Positions 35,586 through 47,172 of a stretch of 64,000 nt of DNA are shown here, in pieces. The position numbers and the translations under genes are program-made. The stretch is from NCBI GenBank assembly GCA_022495005.1, contig JAGYXB010001401.1, positions 868,001-932,000 on the forward strand. The letters run 5' to 3'. Below the pieces are notes generated by a model. That model searched no databases and was not told the origin of the DNA. It worked only from the letters and a program-made list of their open reading frames with translations. Numbering within the stretch: the stretch's first letter is position 1; each line of letters starts with the position of its first letter. The stretch is from Rhyacophila brunnea (taxonomy: Eukaryota; Arthropoda; Insecta; Trichoptera; Rhyacophilidae).

Positions 35586-35774
35586 CATGTTTTATAACAA
35601 TTAATGATATGGTGAGTACAAATGCTTAACATTTTATTTAGATTTTAATTTTCTTTATTGGATATCATTTTACTATACTGAGAGTTTTGAAATCTCAATT
35701 TCCATAAAAATAATAACGTTACTGTTTTTCATATTTTCGAACAGTGTCAAAACTATACAGTCCCTGAGGGCAAT

Positions 35775-35880
35775 AAAATGAAAGGCAGTTGATGCCTTCA
35801 AAGTGTGGTATTGGTGCTAAATACTTTGTATTTCGTAGACAGAGTATAGAAAAAAACCAATCAATCATCCAGAAACTACA
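35775..35880 (-). repeat. Dispersed segment shared with 63285-63395
   Basis: GGCAGTTGATGCCTTCAAAG then TACTTTGTATTTCG corresponds to GGCAATTGATGTCTTCAATAC and TACTTTGTTTCTTGG at 63285. On the minus strand both give a similar peptide (WMIDW / WIIDW followed by a basic stretch). Both lie next to a copy of the ~460 bp repeat. It may be part of a longer element. Confidence 0.45.
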
Positions 35881-36260
35881 TAATATAAAAAAATGGTTCT
35901 TCATAATATTTTAGAAATGAATAACCTGAGAGAAACAGCGGAATATTGGAAACTATTAACCAAGGATCTTCAGATATGAGGAAATGACCGAAAATAAGAT
36001 CAATCAGATGCCTCAGATGGACGATTGTGCAAAACCACCGAATTTCAATTTCATATTGAAATTTACATTGTTAGTTATTTAAGATTTAAATAATATGATA
36101 AATTCGTATATTGTAAAAACAGAAAACTCCAACTGGATAATAGTTTAATTAAAAATATACTCCATTGTAAAATCCTTAGAGAATTTATTTTAAGTTCACA
36201 ATTTATATTTATTTTATTGTGTTAACTGTCAATTCATGATGGAAATGCATTGTATTATTT

Positions 36261-36404
36261 ATTTAATTTAATAAAACACATTTTTTTAAGTAATTTTTTC
36301 ACTTTCAATAAAGAAATATGGACTGGTTTTGTCCGCCTCAGAGAGAAATTTTCTGAAAAAAAGTGAGAAAAGTACTAAAAAAATTGTGTTTTATTAAATT
36401 AAAT
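36261..36404. mobile_element. Small MITE with ~45 bp inverted arms
   Basis: ATTTAATTTAATAAAACACA at 36261-36280 is exactly inverted at 36385-36404. The match continues inward through the TTTTTTTAAGTA..TTTTTCACT region. The centre reads ATGGACTGGTTTTGTCCGCC. No clear TSD. Confidence 0.75.
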
Positions 36405-39400
36405 CAATAATTCACAATTTATAAATAATCTGAATTATTAAATTAGGTACCTAATTATATTATTAATATTTATTTTAGTAATGTAGGATTATGTTGGTTT
36501 TCCTTCTGAGTAATAAAATTATACTATTATTTTGTATTGTAGTAAGTTGGTATATTTTATACAAAAAGTTGTATTTTATGTGAAGCCGATTTACAGCTGA
36601 ATTTATGTTTTTCTTCATTTCAGATATTTTACGACTAAATGCACAAAATATACAATTTAGACTGCTAATAAAAATAATATATCATTTCGATAGTCGTAAA
36701 ATATATCACAACAATATTAATAACAACAGGGTTTATTTTAAATTTGTACGTTTATCTACGATTCATCGAACTTTAAAAAAATGTTAATGCCCTTTGCATA
36801 AAAGCTGTACCACACGTTGAATTTTATAGCTGACACTTTAGAAGCTTAATTATTTCAAATTCAACTTTTTATTTTTATGTCGTTCTATCAACTTGGAAAT
36901 AATAAATACTACAAGAAGCTGAAGAAAACTTTTGCTTAGTACAAGCGACGTTTACAGAACTTTCCGCGAACTTTAGCTGTGTTCTCTTTCCTAAAGCATA
37001 CACTCTCATTAAATATATTGGAAAATTGTTGTTTTTAAAAGTTTGGCTTGTCACTAGTTTATCGAACGAAACAAGAACAAATTGTCTTTCAATTAAATAC
37101 ACTTCTCTTGATGTAACTTTTCTTTAACTATTAGTTTAATACACATACACTTTTAAAACTGTTTTAACCGTTACACATTCATCAATAAAACTCAAACTAA
37201 ATCAAACTAAAAATAATAAAACCGAGGCCACACTTATTTTATTCACTAGAGTAAAATACACCATGTGATAACAGTCCAATCGATATTCAGTAAAGAAAGT
37301 CTATAGTCTACTGTGATGCAGTTGTGTCCGGATTAGCAAATGTGCATCAGGAATTCATCTCCTGACCTGCCCGTCTTGAATAAATGTGGCCAGCAAGCGG
37401 GTTCTATACTTGGACTGCATATAAATATTTCCACTTCGATATGAAAGATTATTTAGTATTCGTCAATGGCATGTTTTGACTCTATTGTTATAACAACAAA
37501 CACTTCGAACAACAGAATATTTCGCCACTGAAAATACACCTGGCATATACTACATCTATTTAAATCACAATGTAATATAACCGCAGTTTACTAATGATTA
37601 GTATTTACGATTAATACCTACACAATGCTTTCCAGTAGGTAGAGTATTTATTTTGTTTTTCTCGTCTTTACTTAGAATAAAGACCGTAGATTATTTCATA
37701 ATTCGAACAGAATATAAATTTAATACTGTAAACATATCTGTAAACATAATTTATTTTCTGACAAATTAAGTATGTTTTTCTAGATTGAGTAAATAGCACA
37801 TCAGTCGATTCTGAATTTTATTTGTATAATGCTGAGATTTTCCTTTTATTTTGATTTACATCATTCGTATATTTAGTATACGTCATAGAGATGCTTATAG
37901 ACCTTTCGTAAGTAGATCGTTAAATCGCTCTCTTGATGTTAATGTGATCTGTTATCTTTATGCGATTTTAAATGGAGATGTGATTATGTGAAGTAGAGAT
38001 TTGGTCTTGAGTTTTGAGTTTATACTATGCTGGAACGGTGATTCGAGATTTCATCTTTCTGCGATCTGCTAATGTTGATTGTCTTTAGAAGTATCTGTAA
38101 AAAAAGAAAAAAATATATTTTTAGACATGTGATTATATTTGTAAGTAAAATTATTGCAGAATAATAAAATTATGTACTAAAAACCGAATTATGAATTAAA
38201 TGTTTCAGAACGAATTTAAAATAAAAATATGTCTTAGGATAAAACACAGTTCTTTATTACCAGCGATAGCCGCGTGATAGCGTAACCGCTTGGTAAGTCG
38301 AGAGTCTCGGGTTCATTAAAATATAATTTTATAAATATATATAAAATTGTCATAAATGAAAAAATATAATATTAAGTTTAAAAAAAACTCTTTTTTTGGA
38401 CAAAGTTACATTATAAATTCTGTGGATTCGGGGTAAAAGCGCTTAAGTCAGTTTTTGGTTGCAGCTAAGATAATCGGTTTTGAAATAAATCACAGTATTA
38501 AAAATACTCTTGCTTAGAAGTTAATTGGTGTATCTTTTTTTTTACATTATTTATGTATAATTAGGTTTTTGATATTGGGTTATATACAATATTGTAATTT
38601 TACTTAGAGTTAAAACTGATTTCCTCAATTTTATATATTTCCACCAATTATTTATTTTGCTTACAGTTACAAAATATATGATAAGAAATGAGCAAAATTA
38701 TTTACCCATATTGGCATTAAATTTTAATTTCATAAAAACGCGACTAAAGAATTTTTATCCTGCAACCACAGAATTTACGTCAAACGAATTAGAGTAGTGG
38801 ATATAATGCTCGTTTCTTCGTCCACCAGAGGCCTTATTTATTTAACTTGCTGTTTTTATTGTGTGTTGATTCAGAATATACAGTAAAAGAATTGAGACTA
38901 ACTAACAACTTCTACATTAAAACTGTCGGTTAAAAATATTTCTGACTTGTGCCTTGTAGTGAAAATGATAAGTTTCAGTTATTTATGATAATTAATACAC
39001 TGCTGTATAGATAAGTAATAGTAAAACAATGGTCCAAACTTTGTAAAAAGTATGAGAAGGTTTTGATATAGGAGCAGATGGAAATCGGCTTCTGGAATTA
39101 ATATTGATGATGATGATAGTTTTATTCAGTCAATTAAATAAGCTTTTAGATCACTTCCTGTGTAAATGGAAACCTCGAAAGGTAAACACGATTATCTATT
39201 TATGTATAATAAAAAAGGGTCAGTAATGTTTGCGGGAAGGCTTTAATAGGATGTTATCTTAGGGAAGTGATTTGATGTTTTTAGCTTTTAACCAATTTCA
39301 ACCAAATTCAGGCTGGGTTAATTCAGCTTTAGATACCTACCCCATATTACGCAGTTATACAATCAATTTAATTGTTTTTGAACTTGCAAGCTTTTAGTAT

Positions 39401-39410
39401 TTTTTTACCA
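36405..39410. other. AT-rich non-coding stretch
   Basis: No gene. A truncated tRNA-like stretch (GATAGCCGCGTGATAGCG ... GAGTCTCGGGTTCA) lies at about 38265-38318, and a weaker one (GTAGTGGATATAATGCTCG) at 38793-38835. Other short ORFs, including 36875-37102 minus, are not convincing. Confidence 0.45.
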
Positions 39411-39648
39411 TGTTCAGTCCTAAGAAGATCATGAGAGCTTCCACAGGGTGAACTTTATATTAACAGATTCATGTTTTTACTATAAATGGATGTTAACCAT
39501 TTGCTTAACCTAATAAGTCTACACTTAGGTTTCAAATACACATTGATAAACAATATGTGAATTTTGCCAGACCCTGGATTCGAATTTTGAACCTACGACA
39601 TTATAAGCCTGACGTGTAACCACTATGCCTTCGTGGACGTAGATTTAG
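39411..39648 (-). mobile_element. tRNA-derived SINE (family of 59296-59518)
   Basis: Read on the minus strand, it has a degenerate tRNA head (CACGAAGGCATAGTGGTTAC, B-box region CAAAATTCGAATCCAGGGTC), a body with CACATATTGTTTATCAATG, and a tail passing ATCCATTTATAGTAAAAACA to CCTGTGGAAGCTCTCATG. It is more diverged than the 59.3 kb copy. Confidence 0.75.
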
Positions 39649-40749
39649 TATAATCTATAAATAAATTTAACAATCCTTACCAAAATGTATACTGATAAGA
39701 AATAAGAAACAAAATGGCTTCGATTTCTTAATTAAAATTCGTACTAATGGGGGACGTTTACTAAATATAGTTTGCTTCGATATTTTCTCTCTGTATAAAG
39801 TCTGAATAATTCGTAAATATTGTTGTCAAGATATATATATTGTGACTATAATGCATTATCTACTAACTATCACCAAACAGAATATTTTTACACCAAAAAG
39901 TATTAGGAATAGATCTATATTTCGTTGCATAACCTTCTATTCGTATATACACAAAACACGATGATGCACACTAATATAATCATTATTTCGAAAAGTAGAT
40001 TGACGGCACCCATATTTTTCATGCTTCTATCTTTTGCTCAGTGAAAGCTTCATACTGAATGTAAATGTATTCGCCATGGTGTCATTATATTTACCAGATA
40101 TTTTACCAGTTATCAGGTAAATTTTTAAGAACTAATAAATAAATTGAACACTTTATAAATATAATTATATTTTACTCTTTCATGCAATGCTTTGGCAACG
40201 ACTGACGTCTCTGGGCTCTATGTAAATAACATAATCATTAAAATGACCTCCCAACACCTCACAAATTACTAAATAACAACATTACACAAGAACACTACAC
40301 AGCATATCTAATTAATTATGGCCTATACAAAAATTAAAGAAATAAATATATGAAAATAACTAAATATCAGAATCAGCATAACAGTATCAGTAAAAGAAAA
40401 GGAAAAAATGTATCGTAAAATGTATTTTCCGTACCGAATTTTAATTCTCTGAATGAACAGAAAATATTGTATGCAGACTCCATGCCCAGAGTACCAGATA
40501 AAATTTTGATAGAACGTATTATCATCGCACTAGCATAATATTATGTGTACTAAAACTTAAGTGTCATGTCATGGTATACGGAAAATAGATGAAAATTATT
40601 GAGCAGGTTAAATTTAGCTTATACTACTATACTGTAGATTTGATTATGCCGTTAAATATTGTTTTCGTGGTGACTACAATTATCAGTGTAGTAATATTTA
40701 TCGAGTGTAAATAAAACAAATGGTATTTGATATTTGGGTCTATAAGCAC
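39649..40749. other. AT-rich spacer
   Basis: Nothing recognised. Confidence 0.5.
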
Positions 40750-41545
40750 TAGGGATTGCAATACCGAATGAATATATCAATACTGGTATTTCTAATTGAA
40801 ATACCGGAATTCTGCAGTTTTTGGACATATTGTCAGGCGCGGACCGGACAACCTGGAGAGACTGGTAGTTTTGGGTAGCATCCGGGGAAGGCAAAGCAGA
40901 GGAAGAGCGTCTGCGCGATGGGGTGACCAAGTGAAAGAGCTGACTGGGGGCACCATCCATTCTGCCCTGAGAGAAGCGGAAGATCAAGAAGGATGGAAAA
41001 TCTTGGTCGCTCAAAGGATGTGCAAAATTTCAATGTGGTCACGATCCTCAGCCATGAGTGCACGACCAAGTACGTTGTAAATAAATAAAGCTATTTAAAT
41101 CTATTTAAAACATTATTTTATAGCATTCTAAAGTAACTTGGTACCTAAATTTATTATGTTGACCTTTATACATATTATGTATTGAAGATAATATTGTTGA
41201 TTGATAGAGGAAGATCGTTCTCAAGTTGAACGCTTGTTGGATGTACTTTCAACGTTGGATCAATAGTTATAAAATAATAAGAAATATTTTCCATGAATGT
41301 TTTGACAATTCTATAAGTATACTAATTGATTGATTTTCTTTTATTATTATTCAACTTTTGTTTGTTTCAGTAAGTATAATTTTGTTTTGGCGCCAGAAAA
41401 CTTATACACTAAATTTAATATATAATATAGTAGTAAGTGATGATAATATAACATTTAATTCATTTTCGGAAAATATAAACGTGTATACTTTCATAATACC
41501 GAAAATACCGGTATTTTAGTATCATTAAATAATTGAATACCTGTA
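40750..41545. mobile_element. Probable hAT remnant (TAGGGATTGCAATACCG type)
   Basis: The left end TAGGGATTGCAATACCG followed by CAATACTGGTATTTC and AAATACCGG resembles hAT termini with iterated ATACCGG motifs. The right side has AATACCGAAAATACCGG near 41503. The right terminus and the TSD are not intact. An RTE 3' fragment (40808-41095) is inserted inside. Confidence 0.45.
40808..41095 (+). pseudogene. RTE-type 3' end fragment
   Basis: The translation contains FGHIVRRGPDNLERLVVLGS, GRQSRGRASARWGDQVKELT and a stretch ending EDQEGWKILVAQRM. It is the carboxyl tail of an RTE/jockey-like polyprotein with the usual GRP/GR..RW.D pattern. It ends in GTAAATAAATAAA, a simple-repeat tail. The RT domain is absent (strong 5' truncation). 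The final stretch is shifted relative to the expected end. I could not read a TSD. Confidence 0.78.
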
Positions 41546-42895
41546 ATGTAATCCATAACAAGCACGATGTTTGAAATAAAATTCTAGGTCAAACTGGTAA
41601 ACAGATTCAAAGGTGGTTCGTTAAAAGAAATATTAAACTATTGGAAGCTTTAACGGCCTACACTTTTTCCGTTAGAACGAACTGATGGTAAAACAAAAAA
41701 ATGATTTACATAATATAAACTGTTTTTTATTCAGAGAATAATTCACAGAGTGAAATATTCTTTATCGAATACCTTCCTATATTAGTAACGAGTAGATAAA
41801 AGAATAACTTATGCAGTATCTCGTCATATTTCAAGTAAATGTGCGATATTGGGCACAGTTAGGTCTTATGTTTTAACCTGGCTTGCTATTTTCAAGCCAG
41901 CCGGATTCGGATGTCCTTTAAATGACATCTACAGGTTATATTCGACTTAGCTATGGGATACTTGAATAACTCGGAAACGCAAAAGAAGGCTGGTGAAAGA
42001 AAGTGATTATTTTAGGCATCTTGTGGTATTCATATGATCTCGTATTAAGAATATAAAAAAATAATATGTAGGTACCTTTTGAAAATATATATAAACCGTA
42101 CTTAATTCAGAAATACTGCAAAAAAATACATATTTAAAAAACTTGGTCCTTTCAATTTATACAAATACAGTACAGATATTGTCTCAATTACTAATCATAA
42201 CAGACCCTACTGATCTAGTTATGACTGACAAAATGCTGAGAAATATTATCACTCAATTGTTTTGTTTTGACATTTAATCATTTAATGCTGAGTGATATGA
42301 TTGCTACACATTATGATAGTGTAGGTACCAATAGTATCATAATTATTCAGTTTCAAGTTGACAACTATTTTAAGCTATCAATTAATCAGCATAGAAGAAT
42401 TATTACACCAACTTAAATTTGACCGAGCTTTTTACGAAGGAAAAATTAATCGTTTTCCGTTAGATCGAAGCACTATATCAAATTGTAATGGCGAAAAACT
42501 GATCGATCTTAATATTAAAGCATCGATAAATTATAAATTAAAATGGCCGTAAAATAAGCCAAACGCCTGTTCGATATTGGGTGTAAATTGAGGGTAAGAT
42601 TTCATAAATTAATTAAATACCATAACAATGAACGATAAGATAGGATATTATATTGTTAAAGGGTCAAAAATTTTACGTGTATTAAAAGAAGATTTTATAT
42701 AACGACAAGTGAGTATTTTTAAAAAGTATGTTACCTTTTACTTGTTATATTTTTTAATTATTACAATAAGCTTGCTGAAATTAATTTATAAAGACAAAAA
42801 CCCTTCACAGCATGACCAAATTTCCGCATTGTTTATGCTACTTTATTTACATTGATTCTACAAAAAATATATTTTGACTATATTATTATTAAGTA
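41546..42895. other. AT-rich non-coding stretch
   Basis: A 64-codon plus ORF at 42358-42552 (TTG start) contains SIEELLHQLKFDRAFYEGK and looks more protein-like than average, but I cannot assign it. Otherwise nothing is recognised. Confidence 0.35.
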
Positions 42896-44560
42896 CTAGC
42901 TGAAGTACCCGGCTTGCCCGGCGGAAGCGACCCTGTCTTCGTGGTTATATTTATCTAAGATATTTAAAAAAAGTTAAGAGGTAATTATTTTTTTAATATT
43001 AAAATATCTGTGTAATACAATATGGCAATATGAAAATAATTCAAATAGGAGTAAAGGTCAAACAAAAGAACACTAAATTAAAATCGAATCCAAAATATGA
43101 AAACGTTATTAATGTTATTAATATGCAGTAAAAAAACCAAAATTGTATGGAACAAATAAACAACAAACTTTTTATTTTATATAATACTAATTTAGAAACC
43201 TCCGCAGGTGTGCGCACAACAACTGACAAAAGTTTCATCGCAATCGGATGAATGTTATAGGAACGCATACAAATAGAAAAGAGAAGATGATTTTCTAATT
43301 CAGAAATCTTCGTGGGAATGCGCACGACAACTCACCAAAGTTTCATTGCGAATAGAAAAAGATAAAATAGAAGAAGAAGGAGATGATTATTCTAATTCAG
43401 AAACCTTTGCGGGTTTTGGCACAATTATTGACGAAAGTTTTATAGCAATCGGATGAATGGAATAGAAACGCATACGAATAGAAGAATATAAAATAAAAGA
43501 AGAAGATAGTTGTACTAATTCAGAAACCTTTGTGGGTGTTACCACAACAACTGACAAAGGTTTCATCGCAATCGAAAGAATAGTGTAGGAACCATACGAA
43601 TAAAAGAACATATACTGAAGAAGTAGATGATTTTACTAATTTAGAAACCTTCGCAGGTGTTGGCACAACCACTAACGAAAGTTTCATCGCAATCGGATGA
43701 ATGATATAGGTACCATACAAATAAAAGAAGATAGAATGATGAAGAAGAAGAAAAAGAAAAAGAAGATAGTTGTAGTTATTCAGAAACCTTTGCGAGTGTT
43801 ACCACAACAACTGACGAAGGTTTCATTGCAATCGGATGAATGGTATAGGAACCATACGAATAAAAGAAGATATAATGAAGAAGAATATGGTTGTACTAAT
43901 TCAGAAACCTTTGCGGGTGTGTGTACAATTACTGACGAAAGTTTTGTCGCAATCGGTTGATTGGTATAGGAACCATACGAATAAAAAAAGATATAATGAA
44001 GAAGAAGAAGAAGATAATTGTACTAATTCAGAAACCTTTGCAGGTGTTGGCACAACCACTAACGAAAGTTTCATCGCAATCGGATGAATGGTATAGGGAC
44101 CATAAAAATAAAAGAAGATAGAATGAAGAAGAAGAAGATAGTTGTATTTATTTAGAAACCTTTGCAGGTGTGTGTACAATAACTGACGAAAGTTTTGTCG
44201 CAATCGGATGAATGGTATAGGAACCATACGAATAAAAGAAAATAGAATGATGAAGAAGAAGAAGATGATGATTTTTCTAATTCAAAAACCTTCGCGGGCG
44301 TGCATACAACCACTTACCAAAATTTTATCGCAATCGCATGAATGGTATAGGAACGCATACGGGACAGATAGAAAGACAGACAGACAAACAGGCATACAGA
44401 CAGACAGACATTCATTTTTATATTTAAGATATAGCCTATACTCCTCACGGAAGTGCAAGCAATAAGTTAACAAAGTTTTATCGCAATCGGATGAACGATA
44501 TGACAGTGCATACAATACGAACACACAAACAAACAAACAAACAAATATTAATTTTTATAT
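42896..44560 (-). mobile_element. Helitron-like repeat with internal minisatellite, copy B
   Basis: Inverse of copy A at 8495-9420. Read on the minus strand, it starts with (TTTG)n at about 44528-44546, passes a TGTC-type repeat (about 44365-44410) and a long minisatellite, and ends GGGTACTTCAGCTAG followed by T. The shared subterminal sequence (ATAAATATAACCACGAAG) identifies the two as one family. It is larger than copy A because the minisatellite has expanded. No ORF resembles Rep/helicase. Confidence 0.6.
43180..44345 (-). repeat. Minisatellite of ten ~100-138 bp units
   Basis: On the plus strand the units share a block like TTCAGAAACCTTTGCGGGTG, then ACAACTGACGAAAGTTT, then ATCGCAATCGGATGAATGG and ACCATACGAATAAAAGAAG. 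They start near 43195, 43302, 43401, 43522, 43645, 43783, 43903, 44031, 44154 and 44284. Units are joined by GAAGAAGAA runs of variable length, which explains the varying period. Short ORFs on both strands here simply translate the repeats. Confidence 0.85.
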
Positions 44561-45419
44561 ATTAAATTAGATATCAATTTATTATTCGTAAAACGTAATA
44601 ATTACATTGAATAAAGTAACACGGGCACTTATAAATTACTTGGTTGAATCCAATTTTAAAATAACAAAAAATATTTTCGTTGGTTTTACAATCAATCATC
44701 TAATGAACTTTTGGAATAGTTACTTGGAAATATTTTTCAATTTGCATCTATTTATCCAGACTATTACCTACATCTATACTCTAGATTCAAACGAACAATT
44801 GAATTGCAACAATGCGAATTGAGAATTAATAACTATAATTACAGAGGTTTTTTGTCTATTTTATGCATTGTAAAGTTACTATATAATATAGCAGTAATTT
44901 TTTGCAAAAATAAATTTTGAAATAACCTTGAAACCATACATATTTGAAAAATCTTGCACCGAGTTGAATTCAAATATAAATATTTAGCTGAAGAATCAAA
45001 AAAGATGCGTCTTTTAATCTCTTAAGAATTATAATAACATGTTTATAATATAAGCCATTTCCAAGCGTATTTAATATGATACTATGTAGATTATGATTTA
45101 TATTTTTTGTACATTTCAATGAATAGAATTTTGTCAGCTAGACATACACAGTAATTGAAAAACAGGGGTTAATTTTATAATATATTATGATTAAAACACA
45201 AGAAGTAATATTTGAAAATAAAGTGTGAACAAATAAAATTTACAAAAAAAAATAAATAAAGAATAAACAAGCGAGCAAGCCAAGATAGAAACCCTAATTT
45301 AGGTGTAATTGTCCCAACGAGGTACTAGTATATTTTAATAAATTGGTCATATCCTACTTCAAGTAGGCTGTGATATATTAGTTAGTATAAAAATTACTCT
45401 TCCATTGTCATTCTTCAAC
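44561..45419. other. AT-rich spacer
   Basis: Nothing recognised. Confidence 0.5.
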
Positions 45420-45536
45420 TTAACATAATCACTGCTAACCTTTTAATTACCACATTATTTAAATAACACGTTAATTATATATAATGGCCATCGACTCCCA
45501 ATATGCCAGTTGCGGTGTTAGCACTAAATGAGTTAA
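45420..45536. mobile_element. TTAA-flanked MITE, copy 2
   Basis: TTAA lies at 45420-45423 and 45533-45536, with imperfect inverted termini CATAATCACTGCTAAC and, inverted, CTCATTTAGTGCTAAC. The centre (CCTTTTAATTAC, ATTTAAATAACACG, TAATGGCCATCGA) matches the copies at 21459 and 5187. Confidence 0.7.
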
Positions 45537-46476
45537 CTTATTTCGTATCCTATTTTGAGGCGTTACAAATTAAACCGTTCTTAAAAAACTATTTTTTACA
45601 AATAATTTACAAGATTTTAGAATATAAGATACATTTTTTGAAAACACCTTAGATAAATAAGTGTTCAAGTATGCTGGGCGTCGTATTTTTTAATTTCTTT
45701 TTCTACTATAATTCTTATATTTATTTCTCTGAGGTATTTTCAAATAATGTATAAACAAAACTTATCTTTCGCCACCATAATAAAATACTCAATTACCCAT
45801 TCGTCGTATACTTTATTAGTTTTGGTATTCATTTGGATACTCATTACACTTATCATCAAACTATTACCTACTATACAAAGAGCCCACCGCGCGACGATAA
45901 GAAAAGCGTAAGAATTTAAATATTTTTTGCTGCGGCAGGTCTGATTGATGCAATACAAATTAAATGATACACCTGGTTAAGGAAATAAAAGATATGAATT
46001 TTTATATAAATTTCAATGGAATCATATTATATTACAATAATTTAATGTGTATGGACATTTTAAATTTTCATGATTCAATTCCTCAATTTCCCGCGATCGA
46101 TCAAAATTCATCCCATGATCGACCGGTTGATCGCGATCGATAAGTTGGACATACCTGAATATATAAAAGTGTACTACATAAACAATAATGTTAAATTGTA
46201 CGTAAGTAAAATTTTTATCAAATTGACAATAATATAATTAATTATTATACTGTTTATTTATAATTTCTGTCCACAATAAAAAGGTCCTTAAAACGTAAAT
46301 TATACCTTAGTTATTTTATTATTATTTAAAATTAATCTAACTTTATTTGTTTTGTACAATCGCAGAAGATATTAAAAAATACTAAAAATTATGGTAAACT
46401 ATCAAAGTCATTTCAATATTTTATATAAATAGTATATCATTACAATGAAGATGCACAATAATAATTGTTAACAAGT
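45537..46476. other. AT-rich spacer with one possible hAT end
   Basis: At 46090-46157, GATCGACCGGTTGATCGCGA and AAGTTGGACATACCTG look like the inverse of a CAGGTATGTCCAAC hAT terminus with iterated GATCG motifs, but no partner terminus was found. Confidence 0.35.
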
Positions 46477-46489
46477 AGTAGAGCATGAT

Positions 46490-47159
46490 AAAACCAGAGT
46501 AGGCTGGGCCAAAGTTTCAGTTTTGGAAACTATCAATTTGAGGTTGTCAACCGGTTCATATACCTGGGTTCCAATATTACAAAAGAGAACGAGTAACTGG
46601 AAGAAATAAAAGTCCTTATAACCGCTACAAATAAATCGTACTTCTCATTGCTGCCCATATTCAAATCCAGAAATGTTCACAGAAAAATTAAGACTCGGCT
46701 CTATAAACCGTCATACAGTCGTTGCATACGGGTGGAAGTCATGGATGCTAAATGTAAAAGCAGCTGAAATGGTGGATTACTTTGAGAGAAAGATCCTGAG
46801 GCGGATATACTGACCCATGAATGATGGTGGGGAGTGGAGAATTAGGTACAACATGGAACTATACCGCTTATACCAAGATTCAAAACTCTCCACCTTCATA
46901 CAACTCCAGAGGCTGAACTGGGCAGGCCATGTCCAGCGCATGCCTGAGTCACGGATACCGAAGAAAATCTTCGAAGGAAACCCAGGGGGGGAAAGGCCAG
47001 TGGGAAAGCCACGCACACGATGGGATGACAACATTACAAAAGATGCCAACCAGCTGATAAAAATCATGAACTGGAAAAGACGTGCGGAGGACCGTGTCGG
47101 CGGTGGAGGAGGCCAGGGCTCGACTTGAGCTATAGCGCCATCGAAGAAGAAAAAGAAGA
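46490..47159 (+). mobile_element. 5'-truncated RTE fragment with 13 bp TSD
   Basis: AGTAGAGCATGAT occurs at 46477-46489 and 47160-47172, a perfect TSD. Between them is the end of an RTE-type ORF2. A degraded thumb region (FIYLGSNITKENE) comes first, then a clean frame at 46817-47128 with LNWAGHVQRMPESRIPKK and GERPVGKPRTRWDDNITKDA, and then a GAAGAAGAAAAAGAAGAA tail. Frameshifts and stops break the upstream part. It is related to, but distinct from, the elements at 30901 and 50918. Confidence 0.88.
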
Positions 47160-47172
47160 AGTAGAGCATGAT

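Noticed and set aside
43180..44345. Regularly spaced repeats that could suggest a CRISPR array
   Set aside because: The units are ~100-138 bp, diverged, joined by GAA runs and sit in an arthropod-type genome. There are no short identical repeats with unique spacers and no cas genes.
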